Shown: positions 40,101-41,725, counted from the stretch's first letter. The stretch is DNA of 63,674 nt from CAYLSV01 sp964386435 (GCA_964386435.1 CAYLSV010000011.1:1-63674); one strand, 5' to 3'. Numbers and translations: made by a program. Notes: generated from the sequence alone by a model not told the origin.

Positions 40101-41725
40101 TCGAACTCGGTGATGAAGCCGGTGTAAGCGTTGCTCGCCGCCTCGTCGGTCCAGCCACCATCCCATTTGAGGGCGGCGTACTCCTCGTTCCCGTTGGCGT
40201 CGTTCGGCTCGCCGGCGTTCCAATTGGCGAACGTCAGTTGGTCGCCGCCGAGGTCGATGAACGTGCCCTCGACGGCTTCGTCGGTCGCGCCGAGCGGGAT
40301 GTCGAGCAGCCCCCCACCGGTGGCGAGTGCGCGGACGGCGTCGCTCTCGGCCTGGTTCTGCGGCAGCACCAGCCGCCCGGCCATCCCCGCCACCCGCTCG
40401 GCGGCGGCGAGGTCGCGGGCCTCCTGCCACGTCACGTCGAGGTGGCTCACGCGGTAGAACTTGCCGCTGATCGCGCTGTACGTCAGGTCCGGGTGGTCGG
40501 CGAGGATCTGGGCGATGTGCGGCGCATCGCCCAGCAGCAAGTCGTCGTCGCCGTCGCCGCTGAGGCTGTCGCCGCCGGCGTTGCCGCGGAGCGTGTCGTC
40601 GCCGCCGCCGCCGCTGAGGGTGTCGTCACCGGCATGGGTCAAGTCGCCGTCGGCGGCGACGGTGTACGTGATGTCGTCGAACTTGACGGCGTAATTCTCG
40701 GTGGGCTCGTCATTGCCCTTGGGCTCCGAGAGCAGGCCGAATCTCGTGAAGGTCGCGCCGCCGCCGATCACGCTGGCTCCGACGTCCAGCGTCCGCGAAC
40801 CGATCAGGGCGTTGGTGCCCGCGTCACGCACGTTGAGCGTCGCCACGCCCGTCGAGGCCGAGTAGTCCAAGTCAACCAGCACCGTGTCGCCGACCGTGCC
40901 GAAGTCGATCTGCGGCGACGACGTGCCACCCGAGGACATGTCGGCAATGATGAACATGCGGAACGGAACCGTCGGGTCGGGTCGTTCCTTGATCTCGATG
41001 GCCAGCACCTTCCCGTCGGGGGCCATCCAGCCGAGTTGGATGTCGCTGTCGGGGTTGTTTGCCCCCGTCAGAGCCACGCGGGAGGTGAAGCTCAGGTCGT
41101 CGTCGAGGGTGAGCGTGCCGATGTCGAAGTCGGCGTACAACGCCGAGTCGTCGCTGCGGGCGAAGTTGCCGCCGGCTTCGCCGGATGCCGCGCCGCCGGC
41201 ATCGTTGGTGTTGTGCCAGCCGAAGTCGTGGCCGTGGCCGTCGGCGGGGTCGTTGCGGAGGCCGGTCCAGCCGTTGGTCGCGGTGTCGAAGGTTAGGGTC
41301 TTCTGGATCAGCTGCCGTGCGGTGGCGTCGCCGTGGAGCTGGTCGTTGCCGGCGTCGCCGGACAGGTCGTCGTCGCCCAGGCTGCCGAACATGCTGTCGG
41401 CACCACCCAGGCCGCTGATGCCCGAATCATCCCCATCGCTGCCGGCGAAGACGTCGTTGCCGCCGGTGGCCCCGGCAATGTCGTCGCCGTCGGGATCGAG
41501 CCAGGTGCCGCTGAGCAGGATGCGGGCCTCCAGCGGCTCACCCCGCAACGCGGCCCGGGTGGGTTCGTTGATCGCGTCGCCGCCATCGGCGAACGGACCT
41601 CCTTCCAGCGCGCGCTCCACCCCGGCAACCGCGTCCACGGCGGCGTCGAGGGCCTGCTCGGCGGGGTGGGCGGCGGGACGCTCGGCGGCGTCTTGGGGCT
41701 TTGTCTGGTCGGGGCGGATCGGCAT
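4163..41725 (-). CDS. Giant LEPR-XLL multidomain RTX/cadherin/lectin surface protein (~12,520 aa)
   Basis: One uninterrupted frame. ATG at 41725 is preferred; ATG 41758 and TTG 41848 are in frame upstream. There is no Sec signal peptide. Near residue 64 is LEARILLSG, matching the LEPR-XLL motif of giant planctomycete proteins. From N to C (descending coordinates): RTX repeats GGxGxDxLx with C-type lectin and DUF642-like domains (41480-37600); RTX blocks alternating with a ~165-aa module (36700-31780, resuming 24030-18150); propeller-like repeats (31740-29380); cadherin, CADG and jelly-roll domains (29380-25640); a LamG-like domain (23205-22610); cadherin and CBM-like domains (17990-13180); 22 CADG repeats (13180-6391); cadherin domains (6390-4840); and an acidic linker ending in a basic tail. 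A Ca2+-stiffened adhesin or matrix protein is likely. No LPXTG, PEP-CTERM or type IX sorting tail is visible. Confidence 0.93.
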   Translation of the reverse strand: MPIRPDQTKPQDAAERPAAHPAEQALDAAVDAVAGVERALEGGPFADGGDAINEPTRAALRGEPLEARILLSGTWLDPDGDDIAGATGGNDVFAGSDGDDSGISGLGGADSMFGSLGDDDLSGDAGNDQLHGDATARQLIQKTLTFDTATNGWTGLRNDPADGHGHDFGWHNTNDAGGAASGEAGGNFARSDDSALYADFDIGTLTLDDDLSFTSRVALTGANNPDSDIQLGWMAPDGKVLAIEIKERPDPTVPFRMFIIADMSSGGTSSPQIDFGTVGDTVLVDLDYSASTGVATLNVRDAGTNALIGSRTLDVGASVIGGGATFTRFGLLSEPKGNDEPTENYAVKFDDITYTVAADGDLTHAGDDTLSGGGGDDTLRGNAGGDSLSGDGDDDLLLGDAPHIAQILADHPDLTYSAISGKFYRVSHLDVTWQEARDLAAAERVAGMAGRLVLPQNQAESDAVRALATGGGLLDIPLGATDEAVEGTFIDLGGDQLTFANWNAGEPNDANGNEEYAALKWDGGWTDEAASNAYTGFITEFDPADLPAGADTLAGGDGTDTLIGNAGADSLTGDAGDDVLLGDGLDVQALLAADPDLRWNPATGKLYKLVSTAAAWDDAAVAADASSVHGVRGRLVQIHDSAENAFVLNVTGGTEAWIGLNDLSEEGTFRWTDGGSPSYTNFQSGQPNNNGGEHMVHLRSNGEWNDGRASTMMAYVVEYNLAGRVDGADQLAGGDGADTLFGGLGADTLTGGAGNDLLVGGDTTDSGNNLITNGQFLEGMTGSNYRVSAGGSLGGWSVDTGDVDQRWDGFHRTPGGGASIDLSGSAATGSVSQRFETTPGTTYTLSYVTGMLHNGQSHSRTYDVEVAGRTISDAAAYDPSTDTNHINWQTRTITFTATDHVTELRFASTAPTSNGAHIGDVRVVASDSGDVATFTGNVADYSLTQNADGSVTVTDSVANRDGIDTLFGIEELRFADYAVDSAGNPLLILGTTADDALTGQAHDDTLIGLAGEDTLDGDDGQDIVLGDGLDVQALLTADPDLRWNPTTGKLYKLVTGDDLNARDAVERADSLILSGVRGRLVQIESAAENAVVTAMLAGHSGDAPWIGVNDFSTEGTWRYYDGREASFTNWQSGQPNNWNASQHAVSLDINGEWADQTNSGERPYLVEWVVANPVGGADQLAGGDGADTLLGGGGADTLTGGSGDDLLVGGDTPGSAANLVADGQFLRSHTGSDVQVNAGNSFGAWLVEAGDITVRGDTYQSTPGGGATIDLNGLSAPGTISQHIATVAGQSYTISYILGSKTGGATTERTLQVSAAGETFNDSIDYQPSGSASDLKWQARSFTFTATDALTTLRFASTTADTNGPQIGDIRLTAVDNADVAVFSGNRADYTITPNADGSVTVTDGVGGRDGIDTLVGIEMLQFADNSATVGNQTRTERFVTNGSDAANGWTGFNHTADGNTLGYSATSHTGGDAGEMGGTLTRTTNGTYYADTALGRSYTLDDAIVSSGELAFTGRNNMDLSFVMGHFHESTFAGGGNPATLGFDVAEPQSGDNFRAKAYIRLDDGTWMTGTTVNLDGNGRYSYTSTYDPAGNGTLTVEFFDAGGNSLGTSSLSLTASQRSAGATFDAFGLHSRMGSGGNANQSVDVYFDDLTYTAARDIISATTSTTMVGTSKALVVTLDDGLDQNVLVEDAATFTARTGESAAGDAFVVSVNGTKLREARGFELLHIQAGDGATSYTFVGDFSGTDLKNNAFAVYGNEQADSVDTTAVTSGHLVDFHAEGGANRLDGRPGDRIDYNNSDAGVTVDLGNYTFAGGDAAGDAGSGFDEVHGGSENDNLRLGDTGGQLRGNGGDDTLTGGAGDDNISAGSGADTLIGGAGNDSLHGGNDNDFIDAGAGDDNLNAGNGDDTLLGGDGNDRLNAHSGDDSLVGGRGDDVLDGGDGADTLVPGLGDDIVEGGAGTDTAVFESRLAHYTITDNGDGTHTVAGPTGTDLVKNDVEFLQFADGTFPLAANLVTGTANADNLAGTANPETLIGEAGADTITGGDGDDVLFGDARTITAVANEDFTGGASGWSDNTTTVLPSGDTILGRFGDSGNTQAVHKTFALPGNTHQATVAVDVWMFDTADSGEFVTVFINDVAIQLPLFKSSAADEVTTGTAAGVEWTLVLPDDPAEVAFGNAGAGWFDRVGQLTLTVDDPGTDLKLGFGSNLDGGINDESYGIGSVQITAATSAGSGDDQLTGGLGDDTLLGGGGTDTAIFSGNYIDHTLTSNPDGTHTVTGPDGTDTVHGDVERLTFADGTLDRATDTFTLAGTNQVITFDLDDLPAHLDGGNGNRNGLTLRLPDGVPHSVLIEDAATHVSRVGGSLPMGSFVVSVDGNVASVVTDIETLTIRNGDAALDVSMVGDFDGTALPNWGITVEGTDADETINTTGITSGHGINARLRGGTDAFDTGPGQDRMTYHGSTGPITVDLRDQSFAGGDAAGDSASGLNRITGGSGGDHITGLAASHSSISGYDGDDTLIGGTAGDYFEGGEGHDRIVTNGGSDFVHGNAGDDTAVFPGNYAEYIITDHGGGSFTVVGPNGTDTLTGIEHLEFDDVTYHADNTATAGNDALVGTAGDNALDGGDGNDVLIGGAGNDTLIGGAGDDIAVFNGNRADYAVTDNGDGTYTVTGSDGTDLVHGDVETFQFDDGPIALGDLRLVSPVTTFADYTFAADSLNSVDAHATTIAAPITSGNGTGYSLSTTGGGDYLRVETTDTNHVTDSDKLADGQYVAVTVHAEPGTKLDLESLVIRHNKDANGPNRLSVYASGDGGATFTKILSGKNVNNGFSTAGDLDSLGNHAFLQDVSTVEFRLVYYGTSSSDYTGTNSIESIAVNGRTAGGGITAGDDTITGTPYADTIAGGAGDDQIDAGAGDDHVQGGGQTYDLGDLGDGAAGSDDRVGTGYLMYSVENVHDRFAADPTHIDNADHFVVVGFDEQTGRWFYDGHNGSGTGQAALSDIPFVPRDTDILVAAVDFDADTATDLKGTAANVHGILAGYRDGDLVVTPNQYGGSHNLGEFGLAGTTLTPWLTGDGSLSDADTLVGGDGNDTLTGDDLAVADVLALDPDLVYNAATGKFYKLVVGSFNYDAAKAAAEAASVAGLPGRMVTIKDAAENEFVSTQVAGGYFIWLGASDTGHQDAFVWSDGTNVEYENFSSGEPNGAQWEDGVRMHADGTWADTSHLTTTLNFVIEFDPTAGFDDVITGGGGDDTIHGGIGIDTARFAGNAADYTITHNPDGTVTVIDSVNNRDGIDTLRDIERLRFADRVYEVVVQSFNAAPTDLLLDAPGDNLVAQPITTIDSFTGAGTVWSDVVPTRGGGYVLLYNDFDLNQSWDIKAQRYDAAGDAVGESYLLVSDMLTGGQYDASVTQLDDGSFVVVWRRDHSSGIFGQQFDADMNEVGSRFRIETTTQDRESDPAVTAIPGGGFVATWQNRIDQDGDGNFDHWDIYAQRFDASANKVGGELKVTEAAGTQTQPTVAAFPNGRFMVAWHDDENNGIDGSSDGVGGRVYDASGNPIGPEFVVNTTTAGWQGSPELVALDGDKVLAIYRKSDGSGQGVYGKVFDSAGNVLVDEYQINVGYTLSEQYDIQAQALDDGGAAIVWRSRDEQHIDATNSRIMAARVDANGALVGTPWELSDTDPGYLQRLPNVGQLEGGDLVFSWLKTSDGTAATQTNDKVFRLHTDLNGNDISGILETEIFTQVEDLRVESTALTTGGHVVTWLNRGFDDGASFGIRGQVYDAAGNAQGSPFILNVGLTTGDQHHPTIAALPGGGFVAAWQSQGDGDIWGIRTARFDGDGNQVPGSEVFANTTTADRQELPHIAVNPNGGYTLVWRSHDQSSDTSDWDSVLQHFDASGNKVGGEVVLNTVEHNQQREPRIAYNASGVSLVTWQNAHGASGDGDDYSVMGRLFDASGNAVGVDFVINDYSSSTQSEPQIAALADGRFVVAYNSAGIDGSRYGVGARLINADGTFDGPELILNDTTAGDQLRPQLTATGNGGFALSYVGSGEGQSYALWGRTFDANGTPTSDEFRVSDIDDGWVSYRQSLIERNDGSLIFNWTAFDKNEGSLVQQRVYTPGLIESTVGGAVIANLHTVDPDDTAGFTYEIIADDNGDFQLVDGHLVVRPGSTFDADNDPVRNLTIRVTDPSGNTFDKAFGIQPLPVNEAPTSVSFTAAALPENSPNGTVVGNATAADPDAGDTITYSLPDNADGRFAIDETTGQVTVADATRLDFEAASSHDIRIRATDAEGLRRDETFTILVADANDAPTQVVLDQTVVNENVPDGTTVGHATADDQDAGDTHTYALTDNAGGRFAIDAGTGAITVLDGSLLNHEAAASHNITVRTTDAAGETRDETFVITVADVNETPTNLTAADPLEVDENVADNTAVGSVAVTDPDDGDTHTYTLTDNAGGRFAINPASGEITVADGSLLDHEAADSHNVTVRVTDSGGLTRDETFAIAVGDVNEAPTVANAPADLAATEDVAFSHTVPANTFADVDDGDALTLTATLTNGDPLPSWLAFDGQTFTGTPANADVGTLAIRLVATDNAGASQQADFSLTVANVNDAPDTLTVTPPATLPEDVAAGSVVATASATDPDAGDSLTYSLPGDAGGRFTIDPTSGEITVANGASFDFESGNTHTLTVRATDNDSATRDLAVTVQITDANEAPTALTLAPSDTTRLADDFAGGIDSVNWSVLNQRAESDVSVVNGELTFTGRGYLRTQDAFAPAGVDGVEVRGRLERGVGGDNFTIGTRTDGTGGGSWHELADGVKFVIRADNNYIQIAGAGSVSLAGGNVSAPLAIGPNDVLDFEAIDDGTNLTFAVANLTRGTSASVTATSADAGSGGRIAFYNREGATNTSTVDALSIETGVNAAPAALPENAANGDAVARVLVADPDLADTFTFALTDTAAGRFAIDAITGQITVADASQLDYESATSHAVTVRVTDAGGEMHDETLTIQLADANDTPTVDNALADQAATEDSAFSYTVPANAFGDVDAGDTLTHSATLADGNPLPTWLDFDENSRTFTGTPANGDVGTIAVRVTATDGSGATVSDDFALTVANANDAPVLADAAMSVSEAATVGTVVGTAAATDVDAGDTITYAITAGNDDATFAIDANGQITVADPAALNHEQTPRRELTVTATDEAGASDAGTVTIDTADVGEIPFPIVTVGAELVLSPNEPGDANWSTSGTATPESSRVRFNGGNGPNDGVVWQNVATVPGQTYALTFEHRGGSATKLQELGVEVIGGNTLIDETYGSLSNDDRWQTVTFTADANATTLRFSDRGSVTGSSDLLLEHVSLRAVDAPAVNEDAANGDAVARVLPGDADAGDTHTFALTNNAGGRFAIDASGDITVADASLLDYDDATNHAVVATVTDAAGNVATETITINVIDRVVMTEGSGAGESLTGTADGDRLAGLGGDDAIAGGDGDDLILGDGTDVQALLDADPDLRWNPATGKLYKLVDTRVNFDAATQAAQAMNVDGVQGRLVQIRSAAENDFIVNQVIDGEKAWIGLNDLAKEGSFYWTDGSAVSFSNWRTFEPNNAGSGEHAAVVRPDGEWNDQQHTNKINAVVEFDLRSAAIGDDLLTGDAGADSLFGGGGADTLTGGAGDDLLVGGDTTDSAATLIADGRFLADGNTTTVARGTTVGGWNVTAGTVQLLGDDWQRSPSGGRGVDLSNATEATEIAQTFATAVGREYTVTLALTGNFNAGGTGAVLTAAAAGVSEPFVYHRPSGHNQIDLGWQVRTFTFTATDATTTLTLGSTTDATGPIVGDVRVTEADAGDLAMFTGNFGDYTITTDGHFLTVADGTANRDGIDTLFGIEQLVFADFTRDLAAGTYTGTSGDETLALNLADLERSIDLAGGHDRLELTLPDGSAHAVLLEDAATHNARTGATLAADAVALSIDGSLATAFTGVESFTLVNGDAALDLDMVGDFDNTTLQWWGVSVQGGAGDEAIDTTLVTSAHGVRAQLAGGNDTFAGRPGYDELLYASADPITVDLNDYSFLGGDATGDVVSGLNRVGGGTGDDHLTAAVHQQAIFHGGGGADTLIGSSQYQYFDGGTGDDRLIGHGGDDYLHGNAGTDTAVFNGPSSAYVITDNGDGTHTVDGPDGRDTIREVETLEFDDGFYDVATGELRAGQDLRLHLKLDGDLTDSSTHNHSTSTVGTASFAAGAVDGGASFGGSERLVVADDPALNVGSGDFSVALWFNTDERTGEFRWLFQKSVGGGTASTGYGLYLGETDGRLRFVAPDGSGRALARSVEGFDDGQWHHAVGVRSGDDFLLYVDGKLRDTATYAAGSLDNALPVQIASDGNYAAAVDDVQLWGEALSADRVAGMASRWTDAGGAAQGTATPDADIFTGSDAGDSADGGAGDDTLTGGLGDDALRGGAGTDTAVFSGDYDSYTITDNGSGSFTVAGPDGTDALDDIEVLRFDDATYTLGQSLVFNGGADRDDAWHADDVPPTLTFGSGTNDRLRLTLPDGAAGAVLVEDAATYNARTGGSEPVTAVVVSLGGSKLTSVTGTERLDITVGDGGAAVTFAGDFDATALGLDGLRVLGSSADDQVTTTAVTSDHAIDFIGREGADAMVGRPQDVLRYQDGAAVQIDYAAGTFAGAAAGDSSSGAAVVRGSSFGDSFGASTTASNISGGTGDDTIDGNAGDDTLVGDGDDDVLSGHGGRDILRGGIGEDRLHGGADNDTLQGNDGDDTLAGGTGDDLIYGSAGTDIALFTGNASDYTITDHGNDTFTIVGPDGTDTVVDVETFRFDDAEYDAATGVLTYTAAGTADFTTDDVPSDVVMSGGASDLVRLTLPDGAASAVLIEAAATYNARTGENVAIDAFVVSVDGTKLTVIRGAGRFELVNGDADLAATIAGDFDATTLLTDAFTVTGTAASENVDASAITTNHGVLLTGHGGDDVLSDGAGRDTLSGGGEADEMVFDGAVNDFGFFDGGGGAMQVSEGGRRNDVGADVETLTFTDGTFDIAGGVFTITGSGADLRLETTITPPLIDFATNDSTLQLELPDGAAHTVLVEDAATFNTRTGGTAQAGALVVSVDGTKLTEVRNFGEMTLRAGDGGADFTFVGDFGTSPFTTPFTVFGDAGSDSIDTTGITSASRVNFQGNAGGDTMVGRDVDRYLLTDDPVGGTVLDLRNNSFTGGDAAGDSVTGVGHFTTPHSDDRIILDDSGIDVTDRGGSDTIIGGGGGDDINAGDDADSVEGGGGDDTLHGGTGDDTLTGGAGDDVLRGGDGTDTAVFTGSYANYTIALGNPITVTGADGDDRVHDDVEALQFDDATYDTATNAVTFSGDNATLGFDLAQLPTTVDATGGTGSGVTITLPDGSTHDIRLESAAAYNARTGLAAAADAVIVSVGGTKVSELRGIASVEIVNGDDALALTMSGDFDATALAADAVRVVGSGAAETLDSTEVTSGHQVRLVGSAGTDSFTGHGGGAIADYANAPDAVGLNLATGVHIGTDAAGDVLSGVGRIFGSTHDDTLVGNTSANTFEGGLGADTFTGGAGDDTLAGGHGSDLAIFAGDLDAYVITDNGDGTHTVAGPDGTDLLGDIETLRFDDAEYDLTTDTVTFGDNRVDHGITINQAPARLHFGAGNDDLQLYFPDATTHDVLLESAAVHNARTGHTAAADSLVISVNGAVLTEVTGADNLRLINGDSGMAVTMAGDFDATDLHLHGIRVTGSNADESIDTTAVTSEHGITATLHGGTDSFVSGAAYDRLNYTHSPVGVNVNLGLGTFSGGDAAGDSASNLPWVFGSSHRDTLAGGSIDDKLSGGQGGDSLFGNAGRDTLEGGVGDDTLTGGAGDDILKGGDDTDTATFTGSWADYLITDNNDGTHTVADQRPGSPDGTDTVHGDVENLAFADVTVALGSATNDAPTVSGWQSGGSVSESAAPGAVVGTVAATDPDAGDTLSYAITAGNDDAAFAINPATGQVTIADAATLDHETQPVRALEVSATDLAGESHAATLDVSIIDAAEAPGAAIVSGPTLVTGGEPFERDAGWSSSGNVNNTGQFSGGQSANDGVVWQDVATVPGQEYVLQFDLGRFGPNPALQALGVTIGGNALLVDQTIGEVGGGVNTHTIRFTADSATTRLQFSDESNETHNVDLRLHRVTLQAATTAPIVAEDAADGSEVARVLPIDADADDAHTFTLTDDAGNRFAVDPATGVITVADRSLLDHESGETHGVTVEVEDAAGNLHTQAITITVADVNEAPTGLLISSPNLLTNGSFEDGTTGWTTSGATTVTSSTSFGAAPSHGSDYLRFGNSQGGGGVAETVVSTTPGQTYTLAFDYGANASSKLQRLRVEAIGADPLLDQTVSDIGSVPVSYERHTFTFTANEATTTLRFSDTSPSSSDTDAAIDNLVLTATALSIPETAADGAAVATIQPVDADAGDSHSFALTNSAGGRFAIDETTGQITVANGSLLDHETADAHAVTVTVTDSANNVHTQTLSIAVTDVNEAPDALTLTGNTIPENASEDDVVGTLAGNDPDVDDTATYALTDTAGGRFKVDPTTGVVSVDNAALLNHENDPTHTITATITDAAGLERQQIFTLAVTDINEAPTLAAATLAVAENLAADASAGGVAASDVDDGDAITYSLTDDAGGLFAIDPSSGAVRALASLNHEAAATHRITVEARDAAGLTDSRDYDVTVTDAPDAPTVAAPLTNITAAEDQPFTHVISADAFDDEDNDPLTLAATLADGSVLPDWLTTTWDASARTLTLAGTPEQADTGTLIIRVTADDGTGRSVSNSFALTVGHTNDLPVVDDQIFDINENTTNSDVVGTVLASDVDPGAVLGYAITAGNDNGAFAIDAATGEITVADASLLDHETNPQQTLTVTVTDDAGTSDTGQIAIDINDVNEAPTTVAASFTVDENEAAGTVVGSASGSDVDAGDELAYAITNGNGDGKFAIDAATGEITLTGPLDHEAADQRDLTVSITDRAGLSTQQDVTVTVADVNEAPFDVQLAADTAVPNLIRVSIAPDFGGDVATPPAFSVWADGVKVAEGVADWAEMTHEAVDVTLPAGTAPDSVWVSFDNNAQGNGGDRNLQVDWIEVNGQRTEAEDPGVTYRQNTGTLHAGQETMPWSGRLEFDTTAAPDSGAAHDAAVAENAAGATIGTLAASDHDDGDTLTFTVDDNRFEVAAGQLKLKAGHSLNHEAEPEVALQITATDADGAESVQAFTLLVTDAAEAPTALNLSDSNVLEDAAVGTAVGAVAVTDGDRLDDFSFTLTDDAAGKFTIDSNGILRVAAALDHETGATHDVTVEVTDAAGNTTDETFTITVDDVNERPTAVALSNTIVAENAVAGTIIGTASVIDIDDGDTHTFSLEANPGNHFAIDANTGEVTTTGPLDHEAAGSHDITIRTTDATGLTHDQVITITVQDLNEAPLLSALGSISINENAAATTIATASATDPDTDTLTYTLADDHDGRFTIDAGTGEIRTTAPLDHEAAANYALDVVATDPDGLTDQQTLTVNVTDLNEGPTSDTPLSDQGATQGHAFTYRIDDAAFNDVDDGDTLTLSATLADGSALPTWLTFDNTTNTFTGTPENADVGSLSIRVTATDSAGETAADTFTLSVSNTNDAPTVDAGTSNEVATEDAAFNYALPAEAFADADLIHGDELTLTATLADGNALPAWLTFDPDNGTFTGTPANADVGTITVRITATDTSNATASDTFTITTANTNDGPTVDAGTSNQAATEDMPFAYTLPADAFADDDLVHGDELTLSATLADGSALPTWLTFDADAGTFTGTPDNADVGTITVRVTATDSANATTTDTFTITTSNTNDAPVVDAGATDQIANEDAAFNYTLPADAFADDDLAHGDELTLSATLADGSALPTWLTFDADAGTFTGTPDNADVGTVSVRVTAIDLAGETASSDFTITTTNTNDGPTVDVGTTNQAATEDAAFNYTLPADAFADDDLIHGDELALTATLADGSALPTWLSFDADTGAFTGTPENADVGVINVRVTATDLTGSVATSDFAISTTNTNDAPTVDVGTSNQAATEDAAFAYALPVDAFADDDLIHGDELTLAATLADGSALPTWLSFDADTGEFSGTPENSDVGSISVRVVATDVAGASAADTFALLVGNTNDAPTVHAGTTGQSATEDATFSYTLPADAFADDDLIHGDDLTLTATLADGSALPTWLTFDPDTAAFSGTPDNADVGDFVVRVTATDTSGASAADTFALTVANTNDAPTVDAGAADQSAVEDTAFSYTLPVDAFADADLVHGDELTLTATLADGSALPAWLNFDADAGTFSGTPGNGDVGTLDIRVTATDTVGASSADNFVLAVMNVNDAPTVDAGATDQSAVEDVAFDYTLPADAFADADLVHGDELTLSATLTDGSPLPSWLSFDADTGSFSGNPANGDVGTVSVRVIATDAAGASAAASFTLTVANVNDVPTVDAGAADQSAVEDAAFTYKLPADAFADADLVHGDDLTLTATLADGSVLPIWLAFDADTGTFSGTPGNDDVGTVAVRVIATDTAGASAADSFTLTVANTNDAPTTDVGVTDQVATEDAAFVYTLPADAFTDADLVHGDDLTLSATLADGSPLPTWLTFDPDAGEFSGTPANADVGGVDVRVTATDTAGTSAADSFTLAVANTNDAPTVDAGATDQSATEDAAFNYTLPAGAFGDADLVHGDELTLAATLADGSPLPDWLSFDAAAGTFSGTPGNADVGTVNVRVIATDTAGASAAESFALHVLNTNDAPTTDAGAADQSAVEDAAFNYALPADAFADADPIHGDELTLSATLADGSALPAWLSFDATTGMFAGTPENADVGTLTVRVVATDTANTSAADTFTLTVTNINDAPTVDAGTADQLATEDATFAYTLPADAFADADLVHSDELMLSATLADGSALPAWLSFDAATGTFSGTPGNGDVGSLVVRVVATDLAGTSAADTFVLAVNNANDAPTVDAGAANQSAVEDTAFAYTLPANAFADADLVHGDELALSATLTDGSALPTWLSFDAATGTFSGTPGNGDVGTVNVRVVATDTAGQSVAEVFSLDVANVNDAPTVDAGLLNRAAVEGSAFSYTLAVDAFDDADLIHGDELTLAATLTDGSPLPAWLTFDAATNTFAGTPGNGDVGSLGIRVIATDAAGQVAADAFTLSVVNTNTAPTVDAGLADQTVSEDAAFGHTLRADAFADADLVHGDELTLSATLADGKALPAWLTFDAATGTFSGTPGNGDVGTVNVRVVATDLAGQSVADTFDLVVTNTNDAPAVDVGVTNQIAIEDAAFNYTLPADAFADADVIHGDELTLAATLADGAALPTWLTFDATTGTFAGTPDNDDVGSVAVRVAAVDLAGASATTDFTLTIANANDAPAIDAGVLNQAAIEDVAFSHTLRADAFADADLVHGDELTLSAKLVDGSALPTWLSFDAATGTFSGTPGNGDVGVIDVRVVATDVAGQSAADVFALTVTNTNDAPTVDAALADQAATEDVAFSHTLPANAFADADLVHGDVLTLSVVQSDGSPLPAWLSFDAATGTFTGTPGNGDVGSVSVRVIATDLAGTSAAADFALVVGNANDAPTVDAGLADQAVAEDAAFTHTLPADAFADADLVHGDHLALSATLADGTSLPTWLTFDATTGTFTGTPGNADVGALDVRVVATDLAGQSAAEVFALTVTNTNDAPTVDAGLTAQAATEDVAFSYALPGDAFADADLMHGDTLALSATLADGLALPAWLTFDAATGTFSGTPTNGDVGELAIRVTATDTAGASSADVFTLTVANVNDAPTSVRLTGGVIAEGAAVGTVVGRLTATDIDLPHGDGHTFEIVGDAAGFEIVGDELRLADAAALDFETQPELRLTLRATDSGGATVESELVVQITDTNEAPTLGAVGDFATPEDEPVTLGFAELLARADVADAEGAIAGFRVEAVGEGTLLINGEPAVAGQTVIVAGDDVTWQPPTNASGRFVAASVVAGDAGGLASVAVPVAVEVVAVADAARAVAEDVAGVEDELIPLRLSAAVAETSETLTVRIENVPTEATLTAGTDLGDGVWRVPMAELDALALQPAADFNGELALRLVAESIDGDSTAEVVADFTVTVAAANDAPTGLAFTGGRVAENAAAGTLVATAAAGDIDAGDVLRYELVDDAAGRFTINAATGEVRVAEGATLDHEAGEAHDITVRAVDVAGAVVEAALTIDVTDVAEAPTAIGFDGGFLREDADAGTRLGTLSAIDADADDAHHYELLDDAAGRFAVDADTGEITLRLAESLSHEVEPFVMLRARVMDAAGLSVERTLRIDIGEPSDMPVMPLPPVADPQVVSPPAVEVVELVEEGVPSEPAADDQPDPAAASETSPEAVDATPAANPFAGTTSTEPTPEADKLVAGFSEARVEADDMGRRTGVGTVEVDTAGQVGGVDGWVLLEGEEELASGSFDMGGQDDGPVIDAEFTEINPDDEAGEVVYLHGGERGTPEEEAAAQSREADRQAAEAGVGASLWMSLRKWVGVQNQGETPTTPKGPAGDQRQRKSA
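6391..13180 (-). repeat. 22 tandem ~103-aa (309-bp) CADG-type repeats within the giant gene
   Basis: Repeats 2-22 are each exactly or nearly 103 residues, with consensus PTVDAG..Q.A.EDAAF.YTLPADAFADADLVHGDELTL then LPTWL.FD..TGTFSGTP.N.DVG (two separate stretches). Repeat 1 is a shorter variant lacking the DLVHG insert. This matches the dystroglycan-type cadherin-like (CADG) family. Repeats 2-7 mostly read DDDL and repeats 8-22 DADL before VHGDEL, so the array grew in at least two expansions. Long stretches are identical between neighbours, for example around 12060-12160 and 12369-12470. Confidence 0.92.
22610..23205 (-). other. LamG/concanavalin A-like domain of the giant protein
   Basis: Begins LRLHLKLDGDLTDSS, contains FSVALWFNTDER, GYGLYLGETDGRLRF, QWHHAVGVRSGDDFLLYVDG and AAVDDVQLWGEALSAD. 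This is the standard order of the LamG_3-type jelly roll, a fold that commonly binds carbohydrate or calcium. Confidence 0.85.
24895..25285 (-). other. C-type lectin domain 5 of the giant protein (EPN type)
   Basis: Begins DLRWNPATGKLYKL, has AWIGLNDLAKEGSFYW, TFEPNNAGSGEH and WND. The preceding RTX linker reads ILGDGTDVQALLDADP, nearly the same linker that precedes domains 2 and 3, so linker plus lectin was copied as a unit. Confidence 0.8.
29380..31740 (-). other. Propeller-like repeat region of the giant protein
   Basis: About a dozen ~55-residue units of the form GGFVATWQS..DGDxWDIYAQRFDASGNKVGGE..VNTTTxxQQ..PxVAAL. Similar units occur in other RTX proteins and are usually read as beta-propeller blades. 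It splits the RTX-rich N-terminal part from the cadherin-rich part. Confidence 0.7.
32035..32425 (-). other. C-type lectin domain 4 of the giant protein (EPN type)
   Basis: Begins DLVYNAATGKFYKL, has FIWLGASDTGHQDAFVW, SSGEPNGAQWEDG and WAD. It stands just N-terminal to the propeller-like region. Confidence 0.8.
37600..39420 (-). other. DUF642-like beta-sandwich domains of the giant protein (two of three copies)
   Basis: Copies at about 38945-39420 and 37600-38085; a third is at 24275-24770. Each begins NLxxxGQFL or similar, then GGWxVxxGDV, PGGGAxIDLxG, PGxTYTLSY or a variant, and ends in TFTATDxxTxLRFAST and IGDVR. This is the layout of DUF642/choice-of-anchor C domains, which have galactose-binding-like folds. 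All three directly follow a C-type lectin plus an RTX block, so they belong to one duplicated cassette. Confidence 0.65.
38215..38625 (-). other. C-type lectin domain 3 of the giant protein (QPN type)
   Basis: Begins DLRWNPTTGKLYKL, has WIGVNDFSTEGTWRYYDG, QSGQPNNWN and WAD. It is a close relative of domain 2 and is followed by a DUF642-like domain in the same way. Confidence 0.8.
39560..39945 (-). other. C-type lectin domain 2 of the giant protein (QPN type)
   Basis: Begins DLRWNPATGKLYKL, has WIGLNDLSEEGTFRW, QSGQPNNNGGEH and WND. The QPN tripeptide differs from the classical EPN (mannose) and QPD (galactose) motifs. Confidence 0.8.
40095..40495 (-). other. C-type lectin domain 1 of the giant protein (EPN type)
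   Basis: Begins near DLTYSAISGKFYRV and contains WNAGEPNDANGNEEY and a terminal FITEF. EPN is the motif associated with mannose-type sugar binding in Ca2+-dependent C-type lectins. The sugar specificity here is untested. Confidence 0.8.
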